From Siderastrea siderea (taxonomy: Eukaryota; Cnidaria; Anthozoa; Scleractinia; Rhizangiidae), in assembly GCA_964030785.1 (NCBI GenBank), contig OZ034967.1, forward strand, positions 51,489,533 through 51,553,532: 64,000 bases of DNA, in the 5' to 3' direction. Numbering within the stretch: the first letter of the stretch is position 1; every line of letters begins with the position of its first letter. Positions 46,609 through 58,684 of the stretch are shown one piece after another. The notes below the pieces were generated by a model. It made no database searches and was not told the DNA's origin. It saw only the letters and a list, made by a program, of their open reading frames with translations. A program made the translations under genes and the position numbers.

Positions 46609-49600
46609 TCAGTTTTTATTGCAGGCCGCCTCACGGATCGCTTCAAGTTTGGCATTCAGATCTTTAAAATTGGAGGCTTGTATAACCCGATCCGGGCTGT
46701 CAGCGATTTTCAAGGGCTCTGCCTTCTTGATCTTCCTTCCAATGCCCACAGCAACGCGATGAGCTTTGCTATTCTGAGTTAAAAAAAGGCACACAGGTTT
46801 TGTTAACTTTTTGACTTGCTCTTAAAAATTACACCGATAAGCTGAAGGAAAATGTTTTGTTACTTCAGAAATAAGATAGCTCAAGATTGGAAGGCAATTA
46901 TGTATGCCTGGAATAGGAGAAATAAATTGAAAACAAAGTACCGTAAGAGTGTTTCATGTGATTTATTTCATACAAGGCAAAACTTATTTACCTCATACGC
47001 GTCACGTCACGTTTGTAGAAGATGTAATTTAGCAGTGTACTGGTTCGTGTGTAACGCGAGGAAGACGATCATGAAAGCGTTCATGGCGAACTGACATAAG
47101 TCAGTTTTGAAAGCGTAATACAAGCATATAATCCAGTCAATCAGCAGCAACGTTGTCGTTTCTTTATTCATTTTATTACTTACAGCATAAAACTGCTGCA
47201 ACGCAGCTGCTGTTGAATTTCGTTAATACTCTTTATCAAATTGTTTTTTTTTTTTAATCAAGAACACGATCTGGTTCTCCATGGAGTATCAAAACTCACC
47301 AAACCGACCAAAATAGACGTCATCAACTGAACTCGAACCTGTACAGCGTGTTTGCAATATTTCACTTACTTGCGGAATCACTTCGCTATAAGGTTTAGCC
47401 GTATAATGTAAACCTTCGTCCGTAAAAACAACAGTGACGTCGGGGGAATTTGGACGGTCTCCGTTGGCGTTAGTGAGAACGTTGTTGAAGACAAGTTCTA
47501 ACGCTTTATCTGTACGCGTGGGCTGACTTAGCTTGTCCTTCTTCATTCTGTCAAGAAGTTTCATCATGTCTTCTTTGTTGTGAGCGGCAGGGCTGTCAAG
47601 GTTAGCTTTTACTTTTGCGTTACCAGCAAACGACACAACTGCCATGTGCGTTGTGTCTTCTCCGATATTGAACATCGAGACAAAACCCTTGATGGAATCC
47701 AACATGGAAAGGTAATGGGGTCTTCCAAGGCTTTTCGTTTTGTCGATAACAAGGACCACATCAAGTGGAGGAACTTCACACTCAGGTTCTAAAGAAAAGA
47801 AAATGGAAAATAGCTATGATCCAATATTAATCCACATAGTCCTTGACGATCAGATAATTCAAACATTGACAAGATGTCGTGTCCAGTCTTGAGCAAGGTT
47901 GCTGTTAATGGAAAATGCTTTGGAAACAAAAAAATTCATAGTTTCTTTTAAATTCACTGTTTGCAGGGTTCAATTTTTTCATCAATACATAAGTAGACAT
48001 ATAACCCAAAATTAAGCGTAATACCTTTTTAGTAGCCACATGCACAAATCGATAGTTTAGCGTGGTTGACTTTAGATAGAGGGTGTCACTCCAAACAATT
48101 TGCACTCGCTGAAATGGGATCATGTGTCAAATGGTCGCTTACCGGAGGTTGAAAACAATAAAAATATCTAAAACTACCACCTCAAAATGTAGTCGCGGTC
48201 GCTTACGAGAGGTGGTGACACAGGGGAGTTCGGCTGTATTTCTAAAGCTTTAAAGATTCCCAAATCATATCATCTAACCTAGACACCAAATGGAATGAAA
48301 TTATCTAACTACAAACCACACTCTTCGTTGTTGCATTCCTGGGTATCCGATGCTGGTCCCAGGTTTTGCTCGGTACAAATCGGCCCGCCATTCGATGGAG
48401 GGGGATTGGTGCAGGTTCTTGTACGTTTCTGAACTCCTCCACCACACGTCACACTGCATTCGCCCCATTCAGACCAATTGGTGTAGTTACCGGACACGGC
48501 TAAAAGCAAATACGACATTTATCACTGGCTTATTCACTGGCCGTCGCCATGGCGACCGCCGGGCTCGGACTAGTCATCCGGTTTTGTCTCGGCCAACACA
48601 GCCTTTGCAAACTTCAACCTCGTTCCCAGGGTCTCTCTCTCCCCGCCCCCAAGAGCGAGAGAAGAGAGACCCTGGTCTGGTCTGGTCACGTGGCTCTGAG
48701 ACAAATGAAAACGTTAGGGAGGGGTCCTCGAATTTCAAGACTTTTGTCGTGTTTTCTTTTGTCAATTTCAAAGCGAGGCTGTTGCATTAGCTCGCGCGAT
48801 CGCCATTACGCGTGATGTTTTATAGCAGCCTTCATTTTGCTATTTCGAACAGCAGCAGCTATTCAAATATCAATCTAAAGGCAAAGCAAGTCAAATGCCT
48901 CGAGGCTATTTACTGTGGCCGAGATGTTGTAGCGGTTTTACCGACAGGCTACGGGAAATCGATGATTTTTCATCTTCTTCCAGCGCTACTTCAAGACAAG
49001 ATGTCGTCTCAACCGTGAAAAAGATTCTTTCGCGCCATTTTTTGACTTGCAACACTTTCCGCTCTCCCCTATACTAAGTAGAGACAAAATTCACACTCAT
49101 CGGCTCCTCCCACCAAACGTTTATTTGCCACGTCCCAGATTTTGGGACGCACGTGATCAGACCAGACCAGGGTCTCTCTTCTCTCGCTCTTGGGGGCGGG
49201 GAGAGAGAGACCCTGGGAACGAGGTTGTGCAAACTTCTGGCTTCCTCTCGACGGCCACTTAAACTTCTGGTTCCGGTCATGACGTCATACATTCGTGACG
49301 TCATGTAAGGTAAACAACACTTAAGCATGTCACATCACAACAGTGGGGCCATTTATACGTCTTATTTTCTCCAGTAGAAATGGCCCTAACATTACTATGT
49401 ACGTACGTTTCAACGTTCCATACTTATATGACACAGACCAATCGCTGTTAACCTTGTGGTAGCGATTTTGGTAGCGGTACGTGTCTTACATGTAACGCAT
49501 GGGCAAGTGAGTTCGACTCAATGGTACTAATACATTTGACTTTGCCTAAAGCAAAATATGAATAAATAGTTTCACCGCGTGATGAAGACGGATTCGTCAC

Positions 49601-50608
49601 ATTGTCACCCGACGAGTTTAATTTCGCTCGCCTTGATACGATTGACACATTTGTTTCAATAAATGTTTCACCGCTTTATAACGGCGAAATTGTCATATCA
49701 CAAAGAAAAGAAACGAACTCCAATTCTTGCAACATGTTTAGTTTGTTTAGTACTACTTTTTTGCATTTCCAAAGCTAATTGTTCGTTTTTAGAAAGATTT
49801 TGCTGTAAATCGTTACGAATTTTGCTTTTGCAAGGAGATTTCCGGGTTAGCTAACCGGATTTAAACGTTATGTCATGAGATATGCCTCAACGTGTTTGAG
49901 CGTGGAGTCACAATTTCGCTTTCCCTGATGATCTGCGCGTGTTTATTAAGCTTTATATCTTGATTTTACTATGCTCACTGTTTGTATTCACGCTCTAGGC
50001 CCAACAGTAAATATTTTGTCGTCTCTGTGTAAACATTCTCATTTGTGGGGAATTTATCCTGATATTCAACTTTTGAGTTGAATTTTCTATTTTAGCAGAT
50101 TAAATAAAAAGCGATACGAAAGATGAGCTGAGTCATCAGAGTTTTAGCATTACGCCATCCAGTAACCCAGTAGTCAAAATATTGTGTCACACGGTCACAC
50201 TTTTCATCACGCTGATTTGTATGTTGAGCGACGTAAAATACGGAATCGTTAACCTAGGGATGGGGTGGGTCAGAAAGGCTGGTGAAAATGCCCATTGGGC
50301 TTTCTCGTGTAATATAGGAATAGACGATTTAAAGTGAAACTTCTCAAAATATCTCAGTCTTCTTAATAACATTCAGTGGAACATCGCTTACGGCAATCCT
50401 GTGTGTTGCATTCCTGCTCTTCCTCAGCCGGTCCCAGGTTTTGCTCGATACAACTCGGCCCACCGTTAGATGGAGGGGGATTGGTGCAGGTTCTTGAACG
50501 TTTCTGGACTCCTCCACCGCAAGTCACACTGCATTCCCCCCATTCAGACCAATTGGTGTAGTTACCCGCACGGCTGGAATATCGAAAGAAAATAAAATAA
50601 GAGGTCAA
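46609..50608 (-). CDS. Gene 3: inverted partial copy of gene 2 (TSP1x2-VWA)
   Basis: Exons in transcript order: 50608-50392, 48499-48317, 47788-47370, 46773-46609. The last three match gene 2 exons 7, 8 and 9 in length (183, 419) and splice phase, and intron sequence near the junctions is also conserved, so this is a genomic and not a retro copy. The VWA keeps DKTKS and PTRTD, but FTDGG is changed to FTDEG. The frame stops directly after CNKN and does not splice to a short last exon; AATAAA overlaps the end. The first TSP1 exon has lost one base near its acceptor relative to its siblings, so standard phase-1 splicing would frameshift it. Read through from an intronic ATG at 50608 it stays open, and all four exons then sum to 984 bp, 327 residues. 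No signal-peptide exon was found. It may be a truncated paralogue or a young pseudogene. Confidence 0.6.
48615..49227. mobile_element. 613-bp MULE-like element with 78-bp TIRs and captured helicase
   Basis: The terminal inverted repeats (48615-48692 and 49150-49227), starting CAACCTCGTTCCCAGGGTCT, differ at one position in 78. TGCAAACTT is duplicated exactly on both sides (48606-48614 and 49228-49236). Each TIR is itself a hairpin (AGGGTCTCTCTC against GAGAGAAGAGAGACCCT). A 9-bp duplication with long TIRs fits the Mutator superfamily, and gene-fragment cargo makes it Pack-MULE-like. It sits in the intron between the two TSP1 exons of gene 3. Confidence 0.8.
48815..49018 (+). pseudogene. RecQ-like helicase fragment inside the transposon
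   Basis: From about 48875 the frame reads [20 protein letters not shown] then [19 protein letters not shown]. This is the Q motif (motif 0) plus Walker A (GYGKS) of RecQ-family DNA helicases in the right order and spacing. A stop follows soon after; the DEAH box and all later motifs are absent, so it cannot be a working helicase. About 20 residues before the match have no similarity. The fragment was either captured by the element or left from a helicase-bearing parent. Confidence 0.75.
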
Positions 50609-50690
50609 TTAGTGAGTCGTCTTCTGCTTCCCAGAAAAACTGTAACCACGGTTTAAAAGCAAACACTGTCGGGAGAATTTATGTACTTAG

Positions 50691-50825
50691 GGACGGACCA
50701 TTATTTTTTTGGAGGGGGGGGGGGGATGAAAATTTTTTCAAGACAAACAATTTTTTTTTGTGTTGTTGTCTGTGCAAACAATTTTTTTCCGGCTGCATCT
50801 TCCTGCAAACAATTTTTTTTGTGTG

Positions 50826-50865
<40 letters not shown>
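50691..50865 (+). repeat. G-run, TGCAAACAATTTTTTT repeats and (TTA)n
   Basis: A GGGGGGGGGG run, then three spaced copies of CAAACAATTTTTTT, then twelve or so TTA/ATT units from 50831. It is a simple-repeat cluster upstream of gene 3, possibly the tail of a retroelement. Confidence 0.65.
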
Positions 50866-50866
<1 letters not shown>

Positions 50867-53800
50867 ATTTATTTATATACGGTTAAAATTCATCAGGTAA
50901 TCTTATGCAGTAAAAATACCAATCTAAACATTACTGCCTAAAACTGCTTTCCATGAATGCGGTGTCTCTATGCCTCTAACTTATAAAAGCATAAAAAGCA
51001 TATCTGCACCATGGCTTGTTTTGTTTCCTAAAAAAATTGAAAATCTCACATCAAAGTATCCTGAAACATTAAAACGTGAACGTAATTGCCAGTAATAATA
51101 TAGAACTGCACCAGCGGCCTTTTCTCCCCTGATCCTAGAGAGGATTGAGGAGCCAAATGAAACAGCGCTTGCTTACACTTGCGCTTTATTTTGTAGTTTA
51201 TACAAGACTGGATCCAATTTGCCTTCTTCATGCAAGTGGAAAACAGGAGACTGCTTGCTGTTTAAGTGATGATTTATTGAATGTCATCATCAAACCAGCC
51301 TAGGACCCTGTTGAAAGACTTGAAAAGCCAGTGCGACTGTTAGTGAATACATGCAACCCAGGAATTTAAGTTAATCTTTTCTCTTATAGTTAGAGTTTCA
51401 TTGCACTTCGAAGAGTTCTTGATTAGTAATGGTAATTGGACTCAGTGGAGGACAATTCAGGGAGTAATTGGGCGAGGTAATTTAAATCAGCCGAGCGCGT
51501 AGCGCGAGGACGATTTGAAATTACAAGCACGATTACCCCTGAATTGAAGATGGCGAATGTCTTGTGACACATGGCGGATTTTGCCTGTTTTCGCTTTGGA
51601 TTTTTTCACAGATAAAGCGTTTTGCTGAGGATAGCGCACTTCAAAACACAAACTTACAACTTTCATTCTGAATTAGGTGTTGTTTATTTTGAATTTAGCA
51701 CATTAGAAATAGGTTTTTTAGATAATTTGAATAACAATGTCTCACGCCATCCGTTACCACCGCTTCAATGAGTTGCACGAAGTTAATTATAAGTCTCTTT
51801 ATGCTTGAGTTATTTACAGAAACAGTTAGAATCTGAATAATTGAAAGGTATTTGGACAACTTTGTACCATAGTGACCCTTAGTGACCCGACAGTTTCAAA
51901 TTTCTGAAGGTTCGAAAATGGTCCAAATCCTGCAATTTCGAGTATCATGTTTTAACTCACATGGCGATTCCGCGACGAATGTAATAGAGTAATAAGCAGG
52001 GTTAAAGGAGCTTAATTGCGCTTTTTCTTTATTGTGCTTTCTGTGCGAGCAAGGAGTGAATTAATCGCTTTTGTTTTGTTAGATAAACTCAAAAGGAGCC
52101 GTGAAGATTACCAGTTATTAGCAGTTGCTCACTCCTTGAGTATGGTCGACTGGGTGACAGATATCACTATTTATGTCTCTTCTTGAAATGGTTGAAGTAG
52201 TTTGACACAAAACTTCGAGAGCGCAAATTATTGTTCCAGTTAATTGTCCAATGTCCTGTAAATTTCAAGCTACTCGAGGAAGAATTTGAGGAAGCGATTT
52301 TTGAATACGTTGCTTACAATCATCAACAGCATCCTCGCGTAAACACATGATGCAACTCGCTGGATCTCGTCTTTAGCAACAAATTAGAATCGATGATCGG
52401 TACATGTCAATTAAGAATATACTCACGGCGATGCCGCAACTGTGATTTATTTGAATCAAGTAGAACTGCACAAAGCGACGAGCTGTTCTTCAACTGAGCG
52501 ATCATCGATATACTTCAAGAACAATCAGACCCTTCATTTGGGCAAACTTTCGAGGACACTCCAGCGAATTTCCTTGCAATAAAGTGCAGCACAGGCAAAA
52601 CCTTTCAGGTGAACACTAAATTCTTCCATTGATACGCAGTAGCACTAGACCAGACGCGTTGTTACGAAACAGAGCATTTTGCATTGCAACACGTTACAAA
52701 CAAAGCTGCCGCCATTTGAGTGAAACTCATTCCATCGATCCCTCAACAGACTGATGACGTCACTTCAGATTTTAATAATATAGTTGTAAATGCATTTAAT
52801 GCTTTCAAGGTCCTCAGAAGAGATTATTTTTAATAAAGGGGTTAGTTACTGATTTTAAGAAACTGTGGTAATTTGTTGGTGGAAAAGTAAAAAACAGAAA
52901 TTGGGGTTTATCAGCCAAGTCGATTTGGTAAGTTAGCCACCGGAAAGAGATGACAAAACTGATGTTTGAGTGTTAAATAACTCATTTGCTCTAATGAATA
53001 GCTAACACTCAAAATGTCAACTTTTGAATTAATTGGAGCAACTTTAATAAAGCTTAATAATGGAAAAATTGGAATACACAAGACGTATCTGTAAGCAAAC
53101 TTCTCAAAACATTTAGAAGCGAATTGCAAGAACAAAACCTGTTTTAGAAAGCGTTTACAGCTATTTCAATTGACGTTGTCAGAAAGCCTATGCGATAAGG
53201 TTACTAGGTGATATGGGTAATTTATCTATAAATTTACCTAACTTAGCTATGGCTGACACCTACAGAAAATAAATTACATAGGCAAGTGTTTGTGGTACTT
53301 TCACCTATCCTATGGCAGTGGCAACCGTGAAATTACAGCTAAATTGCAAAAGATTTTCAGCTACCCATACTATCTTTTGGTCTTCTAGCTTAACCTTGAG
53401 GCTTTAAAATCAGATAAAGCTCTATATAACTTGAACTGTCTTCTGTATTTAATTTTTTTAATACAAAAAAATGTGCTGATGAATAACAAAAATCCACAGG
53501 GGAGGGGACAGGGGGGATGTATAGGAAGCAGGGAGATGGCAGGATGTGGTTCCCCAAGGAGGCAGGAATGGAAGAAATAAAGAAAAATCACACTACTTTA
53601 CACAATATTTTGTAATTGGAAAAGAGCAAAAAGGCTGGAGCTAATAAAGAAGGGATGGAAACCAAAGGAACCCCACCCACCCATCCCATCTCCTATAAAG
53701 CAGGGAATAACCAAAAATGGAGGTCAAATAGTTGAGTTGCATCGTTAGTACAGTCAACTCTTGCCTTGCAGATACCCCGCTACCACAGAAACCCCTTCAT

Positions 53801-53993
53801 TACGGACAGGAGCTGAAGTCCCAGCAAAGAAAACTCCCACATAGAGCTCCGACTATTACTGTACGTACATGTGTGCTTTTAAATTGACTGCACTCCCCCC
53901 AACCCCTCCCAGTGCCTGGCTGGCATGTAAACGATTACAGTTAAAAAATCAAGCACCCAGCTGCAGTTGCTCAGTATCTCTTTTTCCTCTCAG
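50866..53993. other. Gap between gene 3 and the GST exons, no gene seen
   Basis: I searched this stretch for exons encoding the thioredoxin-fold N-terminus of the glutathione S-transferase and found no convincing one. Open frames are short. A small inverted segment near 51446-51545 (ATTGGGCGAGGTAATTTAAA against TTGAAATTACAAGCACGATT) suggests another decayed element. Confidence 0.4.
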
Positions 53994-55207
53994 ATTACCT
54001 GGAAGATTTATATCCTGATAAGGCCAGGCTACATCCAGCAGATCCCTATACAAAATACAGGCATCGAATACTGCTTGAAACTTTAGGAAGTGCAGTAAGG
54101 ATTTACAGTTTCTTCCAAATCAGTGTGTTCAAGACAAGGAAGCTCCTATGTGATGGTTTAATGTGGATGGTACTGCATCACTCACTCACTCACTCACTCA
54201 CTCACTCACTCACTCACTCATCAACCCCAGTTAGGCATATGGCTGCATGTATGATCATCTGTGCATACCACATGGGTAATATTTGTAGTGGGAATTTTAC
54301 CAAACAGTGAAACTTGATCAGTTTCCAGTGCCTAAATTAATAACATACCCAAATTGATGTTGAACATCTACATGTAAACACCTAAATGAGAAGCCTAAAA
54401 GAGGAAACTTTTCACACTCCTGCATTACCAATATTAATTATTCCTTTTTTACAGTTCATTTCTGCATTTTACAAGAGTGCTAGAGAAGGTACTGAAGAAG
54501 CTAAAGAAGAACTCAACAAACAACTGGCTGTCTTTGAAAAGTATTTAAAAGATTTAAACACAAAACTAGTTGGAGGTAAGCTGTAATTTCTCTTTAAAGC
54601 AAATGATAGGATGAACCAGGGCCGTACTGAACCAGGCCCTGGGGGCTCCAGGGCTCCAAAGAACCCCCATTTAGGACCCTGAGTCCTGGAAGTAGTGGTA
54701 GTTGTTGCTGGAAAACTTAGTAATAACACTTTGACAAAGTAATATTATTAGCTCTGCATTATATAGGATAAAATTACAATGTAGAATCTATGGCAAATTC
54801 ATTTGGTTTGAGAGCTACCTTAACCTCCTCACCTATCTACATGCCTGCCTACCTTCTTACTTGTCTACTAACTTACCTACCTACAAATACAATGAATCAT
54901 ACCTGATCTGACCAAGTTGTTCTCTTTGGAAACAGGTGATAATCCTGGCATGGGAGACTACCTAATGTGGCCATGGTTTGAACGTCTTCTTGTTTTGCAA
55001 CCTGTAAAGCCTGTCTGCGACCTGGACAAATTCCCAGCTGTCTCAGCTTGGTGTGCAGCCATGAGTGAGGTCCCTGCAGTCAAGGAATGTAGTTATCCAG
55101 CAGAAATGCATCTGAAGTTTTTTGAAGGTTACAGAGCTGGAAATCCAGATTCCCAGCTCGTTGGCATTGATCGAAAACATAGTAAACGCTATAGAGCATT
55201 TCTTTAG
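53994..55207 (+). CDS. Omega-class glutathione S-transferase, last three exons (partial)
   Basis: Exons 53994-54094 (enters phase 1, leaves phase 0), 54455-54575 (phase 0 to 1) and 54936-55207 (to TAG) encode about 164 residues. The pattern YLEDLYPDK, LHPADPYTK, then an amphipathic helix rich in EEAKEEL, then GDNPGMGDYLMWPWFERL and WCAAMSEVPAV follows the all-alpha C-terminal domain of GST omega enzymes (compare the conserved DYL-WPWFER segment). These enzymes are glutathione-dependent thioltransferases and dehydroascorbate reductases in the cytosol. The N-terminal thioredoxin fold with the catalytic Cys is not visible upstream, so this is either a gene with distant 5' exons, a truncated copy, or affected by an assembly rearrangement. 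It belongs to no pathway with the VWA/TSP1 genes. Confidence 0.8.
54178..54221 (+). repeat. (CTCA)n microsatellite
   Basis: About eleven CTCA units in a GST intron; the Thr-His-Ser-Leu repeat frame over it is an artefact. Confidence 0.9.
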
Positions 55208-55396
55208 CAAGTCCTCTCGATTTTTGTTTTTGTGCACTAGTGCTGCATTTCTTTACTAAGACATAGTATGGATTTTTGGCTGAAAATTATTTATCTGATT
55301 CCATTTAGCTAGGGACTACCAGCACTGCCATTGCAATACTACCCGACATTGTCAGCATGCTTCTGATCGAAGCCAATTGCTTGTTTTATGATACTC

Positions 55397-55402
55397 AATA
55401 AA
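55397..55402 (+). terminator. Poly-A signal of the GST gene
   Basis: AATAAA 190 bases after the stop codon. Confidence 0.6.
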
Positions 55403-55701
55403 ATTTCATTTGTGACACATACTGGAGGGATGTCCTTCTGGGATAGACATCCATGCACACGCACGCACGAACGACGGAACCAAAAAATAGTAAATGAATG
55501 AATGAGTGAATGAATGAATAGAAATAATAAGAAATAATAACTTAATTGACCACTCCCGGTGAGGTGCTTTTCAGGGACAATAAATTACGTTGATCTAAGT
55601 GTCAATCTTACATAGCACTGAAAGAGCCACTAAATGGGCACAAGCTAAAATTAAAATAACAAAGGATTATCTAAACTGCTTATATAAGAGCCTGAGGATT
55701 T

Positions 55702-55800
55702 TTGGGACAGCACACGGCGGCCCTCTCCCCCTCCATCCTTCCCCACCCCCTCCCCAGTCTACGGAATTCCAAAAAGTCCGTGCGCCGTGTGCTGTCCCAA
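55702..55800. mobile_element. Short foldback element
   Basis: An 18-bp perfect inverted repeat, TTGGGACAGCACACGGCG, lies at 55702-55719 and 55783-55800 around a C-rich loop. Probably a tiny MITE; no target duplication was recognised. Confidence 0.55.
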
Positions 55801-58036
55801 GAATAAACCTTGCTGCTGAGAGAAACTAATCCACAGGAGTTAATCTTGAATCAAATTGTTAGATGAAATCACCGCATCTTCCTGCAGACTAACGGCGAGA
55901 TTCAACAAAACTCCCCAAACAGTCAACGAGACGTCATGTTGAGAACAGGCAGCTTATTGGACTGTGTGTAGTCTTTTTCTTCTCCTAATTTGGTTAACGA
56001 AAAAATGTAACGCGAACTATCAACTTACTGATTTTAAACTTAAATGATTTTTGCAATAGTACATAACCACGAGACTGTTTGAAATAATCACAAGTATAAC
56101 AAAATGTAGAAATACGGCCCACAGGAAAGTATTAGAAACAAAATAAACAAAGAAATCAGAAGTGCCACGGAGTGGATGGGTAGGAAAAACCAAAAACCAA
56201 AAAAAAAAAAATGCTCGGTAAAAGGGCTATAACTCGAGCGATAGGACACAAGTAACAATTGCGTTGATAAACGTATATGTGCATGGAAGAAAAACCTTCG
56301 TTGAGGGTTTACCGTTGGTAGTTACAATCTTGTAACTTTTGTGCTAGAAAATTGCTCGATCTAAAGGCGCGCGAGGACTGTAGGCCCTTCTAACCTCTCT
56401 CCGCCCCCTACTCTGTCTTAGATGCAAAGATCCATATTAATAGAGATAACTATTCACAACAAAAACTGGGCCTACGAAAGTTGAACATGAATATATTTGT
56501 CCATCGGCAACTAAACAGCCTGCTACAGGATGCCTGATTTCCTTTTCAACTCTGACCGCATTTTGATGCTAAACTGGATTTGTCTGATGTTGCACTTGAT
56601 TTGCTTCACAAGTTTCAGTGTTTCTTTTAAACGTCATCTAGTTTCTTCCAAAGGCATTTTTTTGGTTTCCTTCTGTGACTTTCATTCTATTCCGCTTTTG
56701 TTATCTTCTGTTTGTTCTAGGTCTTATTACTGTGGTGGTCAGACACAAAATAGCGGCCTGAGTGGGTAAAGCAATTAATTCAGTGTTCATTAGCTGTTTC
56801 GTGATGTGAGAAGCGTGAAGTGGTATTTAGTTCAACTGGCCCTTTATCTTTCCAATCGGGGAAACATGAAAACAGTAACGACATGGAAATAGCATCTAAA
56901 ATTTGCTGATAGTCACCCATTTTGTCACTTAGCAAACAAAGAGCTAATTTCCCTTGTCCGTCTATCACATTTACATTTTCGCCTAAGTTCATTATTTATG
57001 ACTCCATCATTTGGCCCGTCGTTTCTTAGGTTTCAGTTCAATTAGCTTTTCTTGCTTTAACGAATAAAGTTTATAAAAATGTTAAATGCGGTAATTGAAT
57101 AGAAATCGAAACAATTCGTGAATGAACTCGAGCTCGTTGACCCCTTAATGTTTTCACTAACCACGTGCAAAACTATTACCTTTTACTGAGGTTTTAAATT
57201 TGGTGTTTGTTGACAAAACCCTAAAGTGAACGAAAGCTTCTGAGCAGTGTATTCATGTAGTGCTGTTTTTTCTCACTACTTTTCAAAATATTCTTTGGCC
57301 AGTTATAAACTTGAGTGCTCTTGGAAGTGGAAAGGTTAAAAGCATCTACTGGTGAATTATTCGAGCTTCTGGTAACACCCCCATTATGTGCTTCCTAAGA
57401 TGAGAAGCGCGAAAGGACGAAAAGTGCATTAAGAGGTTTGCAGACTGGTACCAGCAGTTTCACAGCTTTTTCTTTATTGTGGTTTTTCCTTCAAATTTCT
57501 TTAGTTTTGCATTGCTTTAGACTCTCTATACACTAGAAATAATAAAATAACAAAATAAAATAAAATGAACAAAACTCTACTATCGAATTGAAGCGACGGT
57601 GTGAAAGTTCCCACACGTTAATCCAGCCATGAGAGGACGGATAAAGCGTTAACTGTAAGTATCGTTTCACGCAGAGATCTTTTCGGCTTTTCTTGGGAAA
57701 GTGTGAAAATCTGTTTAACTGTTGGAAATCAAGCTATCATCGCTTCTTAATGAAGCCACGGTTAATATATTGTAAAATGACACTATGTTCTGAATGAAAG
57801 ACGTAAAGTTCTGGTTTTCGTCGAAACGTGATTCCCTGCAATAAATAAAAGACTGGATTTTGTGACATTCCGCCACGAGTAAGTTGTAGACAGTCTTTCA
57901 CCCCTTGGCTAGCCGATGAAATTGTTTTCGAAGGCAAAGCTGTGTTCGATTTCGATCAATTTATGCTCGTTATTTATCCTCCGACTATTCGTGGCGGCTA
58001 ACAAAGCCTAAATCAAGGAGTATCAGGGGAAGCGAT
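55801..58036. other. Intergenic stretch, no gene seen
   Basis: AT-rich; short open frames without domains; no RNA gene or clear transposon found. Confidence 0.4.
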
Positions 58037-58270
58037 CTAAGACCATCTAATGTCTCTCAATAATTCACGCGGATTTCCGTCCATCCTGTTGGTAAACTTT
58101 TCGATTTTGTATACAGCGGGTAAAACTAAGCTCTCCAAGAATGGAAAGAAAAACATGAGGTTCTTTGATATCCTGTCACAATCAACCAAACAATGGACCA
58201 GTGTCTCTGGCTTTTCTACATAGCGAGCGTTAAAAACCGCCTGCAGCGAAAAAACGTGCCTCGCTTTTGC
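58037..58270 (-). pseudogene. Possible LINE 3' coding remnant
   Basis: On the minus strand the frame contains EKPETLVHCLVDCDRISKNL. That resembles the zinc-knuckle-like segment (ET-x-H-x6-C) near the end of LINE reverse transcriptase proteins. The upstream cysteine pair expected there is not in frame and no reverse transcriptase motifs remain. Weak similarity, listed as a candidate. Confidence 0.3.
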
Positions 58271-58684
58271 ACTGAGCCGACAACAACGAGTGTGTAATTG
58301 TGCGCCCCAAAATGTGCCATTGTACAATCTCTACAGGAATTATTGTCACAAGCTGCGTGTGTTCCTTTCCAACTGATAAGATTTTCTCACTATTTCGAAA
58401 AGTTCAGTTTTCAGTACATTATTTTATTTATTTATTTATTTTGCAATGTCTCCTTTTTTCTAGTTTCTCCGAAAGTTCTAAATACGTACAGAATCGCATC
58501 AACCGGTACGGACGAAACGCGATTTGTACTTGTTCAGCGTATGTCTGTATAAATGTCTGAATATTCTCGCGCGAGTTTGAAAAGACGCGTCTGCGATTCT
58601 TGTCACTTTCTGCAGTTGCAAGTTTGTACAGCATTCTTAGATTTTATGAAAAATGTTTCCCTTCCACAAATCATTTAACTGAAT

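Noticed and set aside
48549..49328. Frames of the type [14 protein letters not shown] on both strands
   Set aside because: They are translations of the transposon terminal inverted repeats, not genes.
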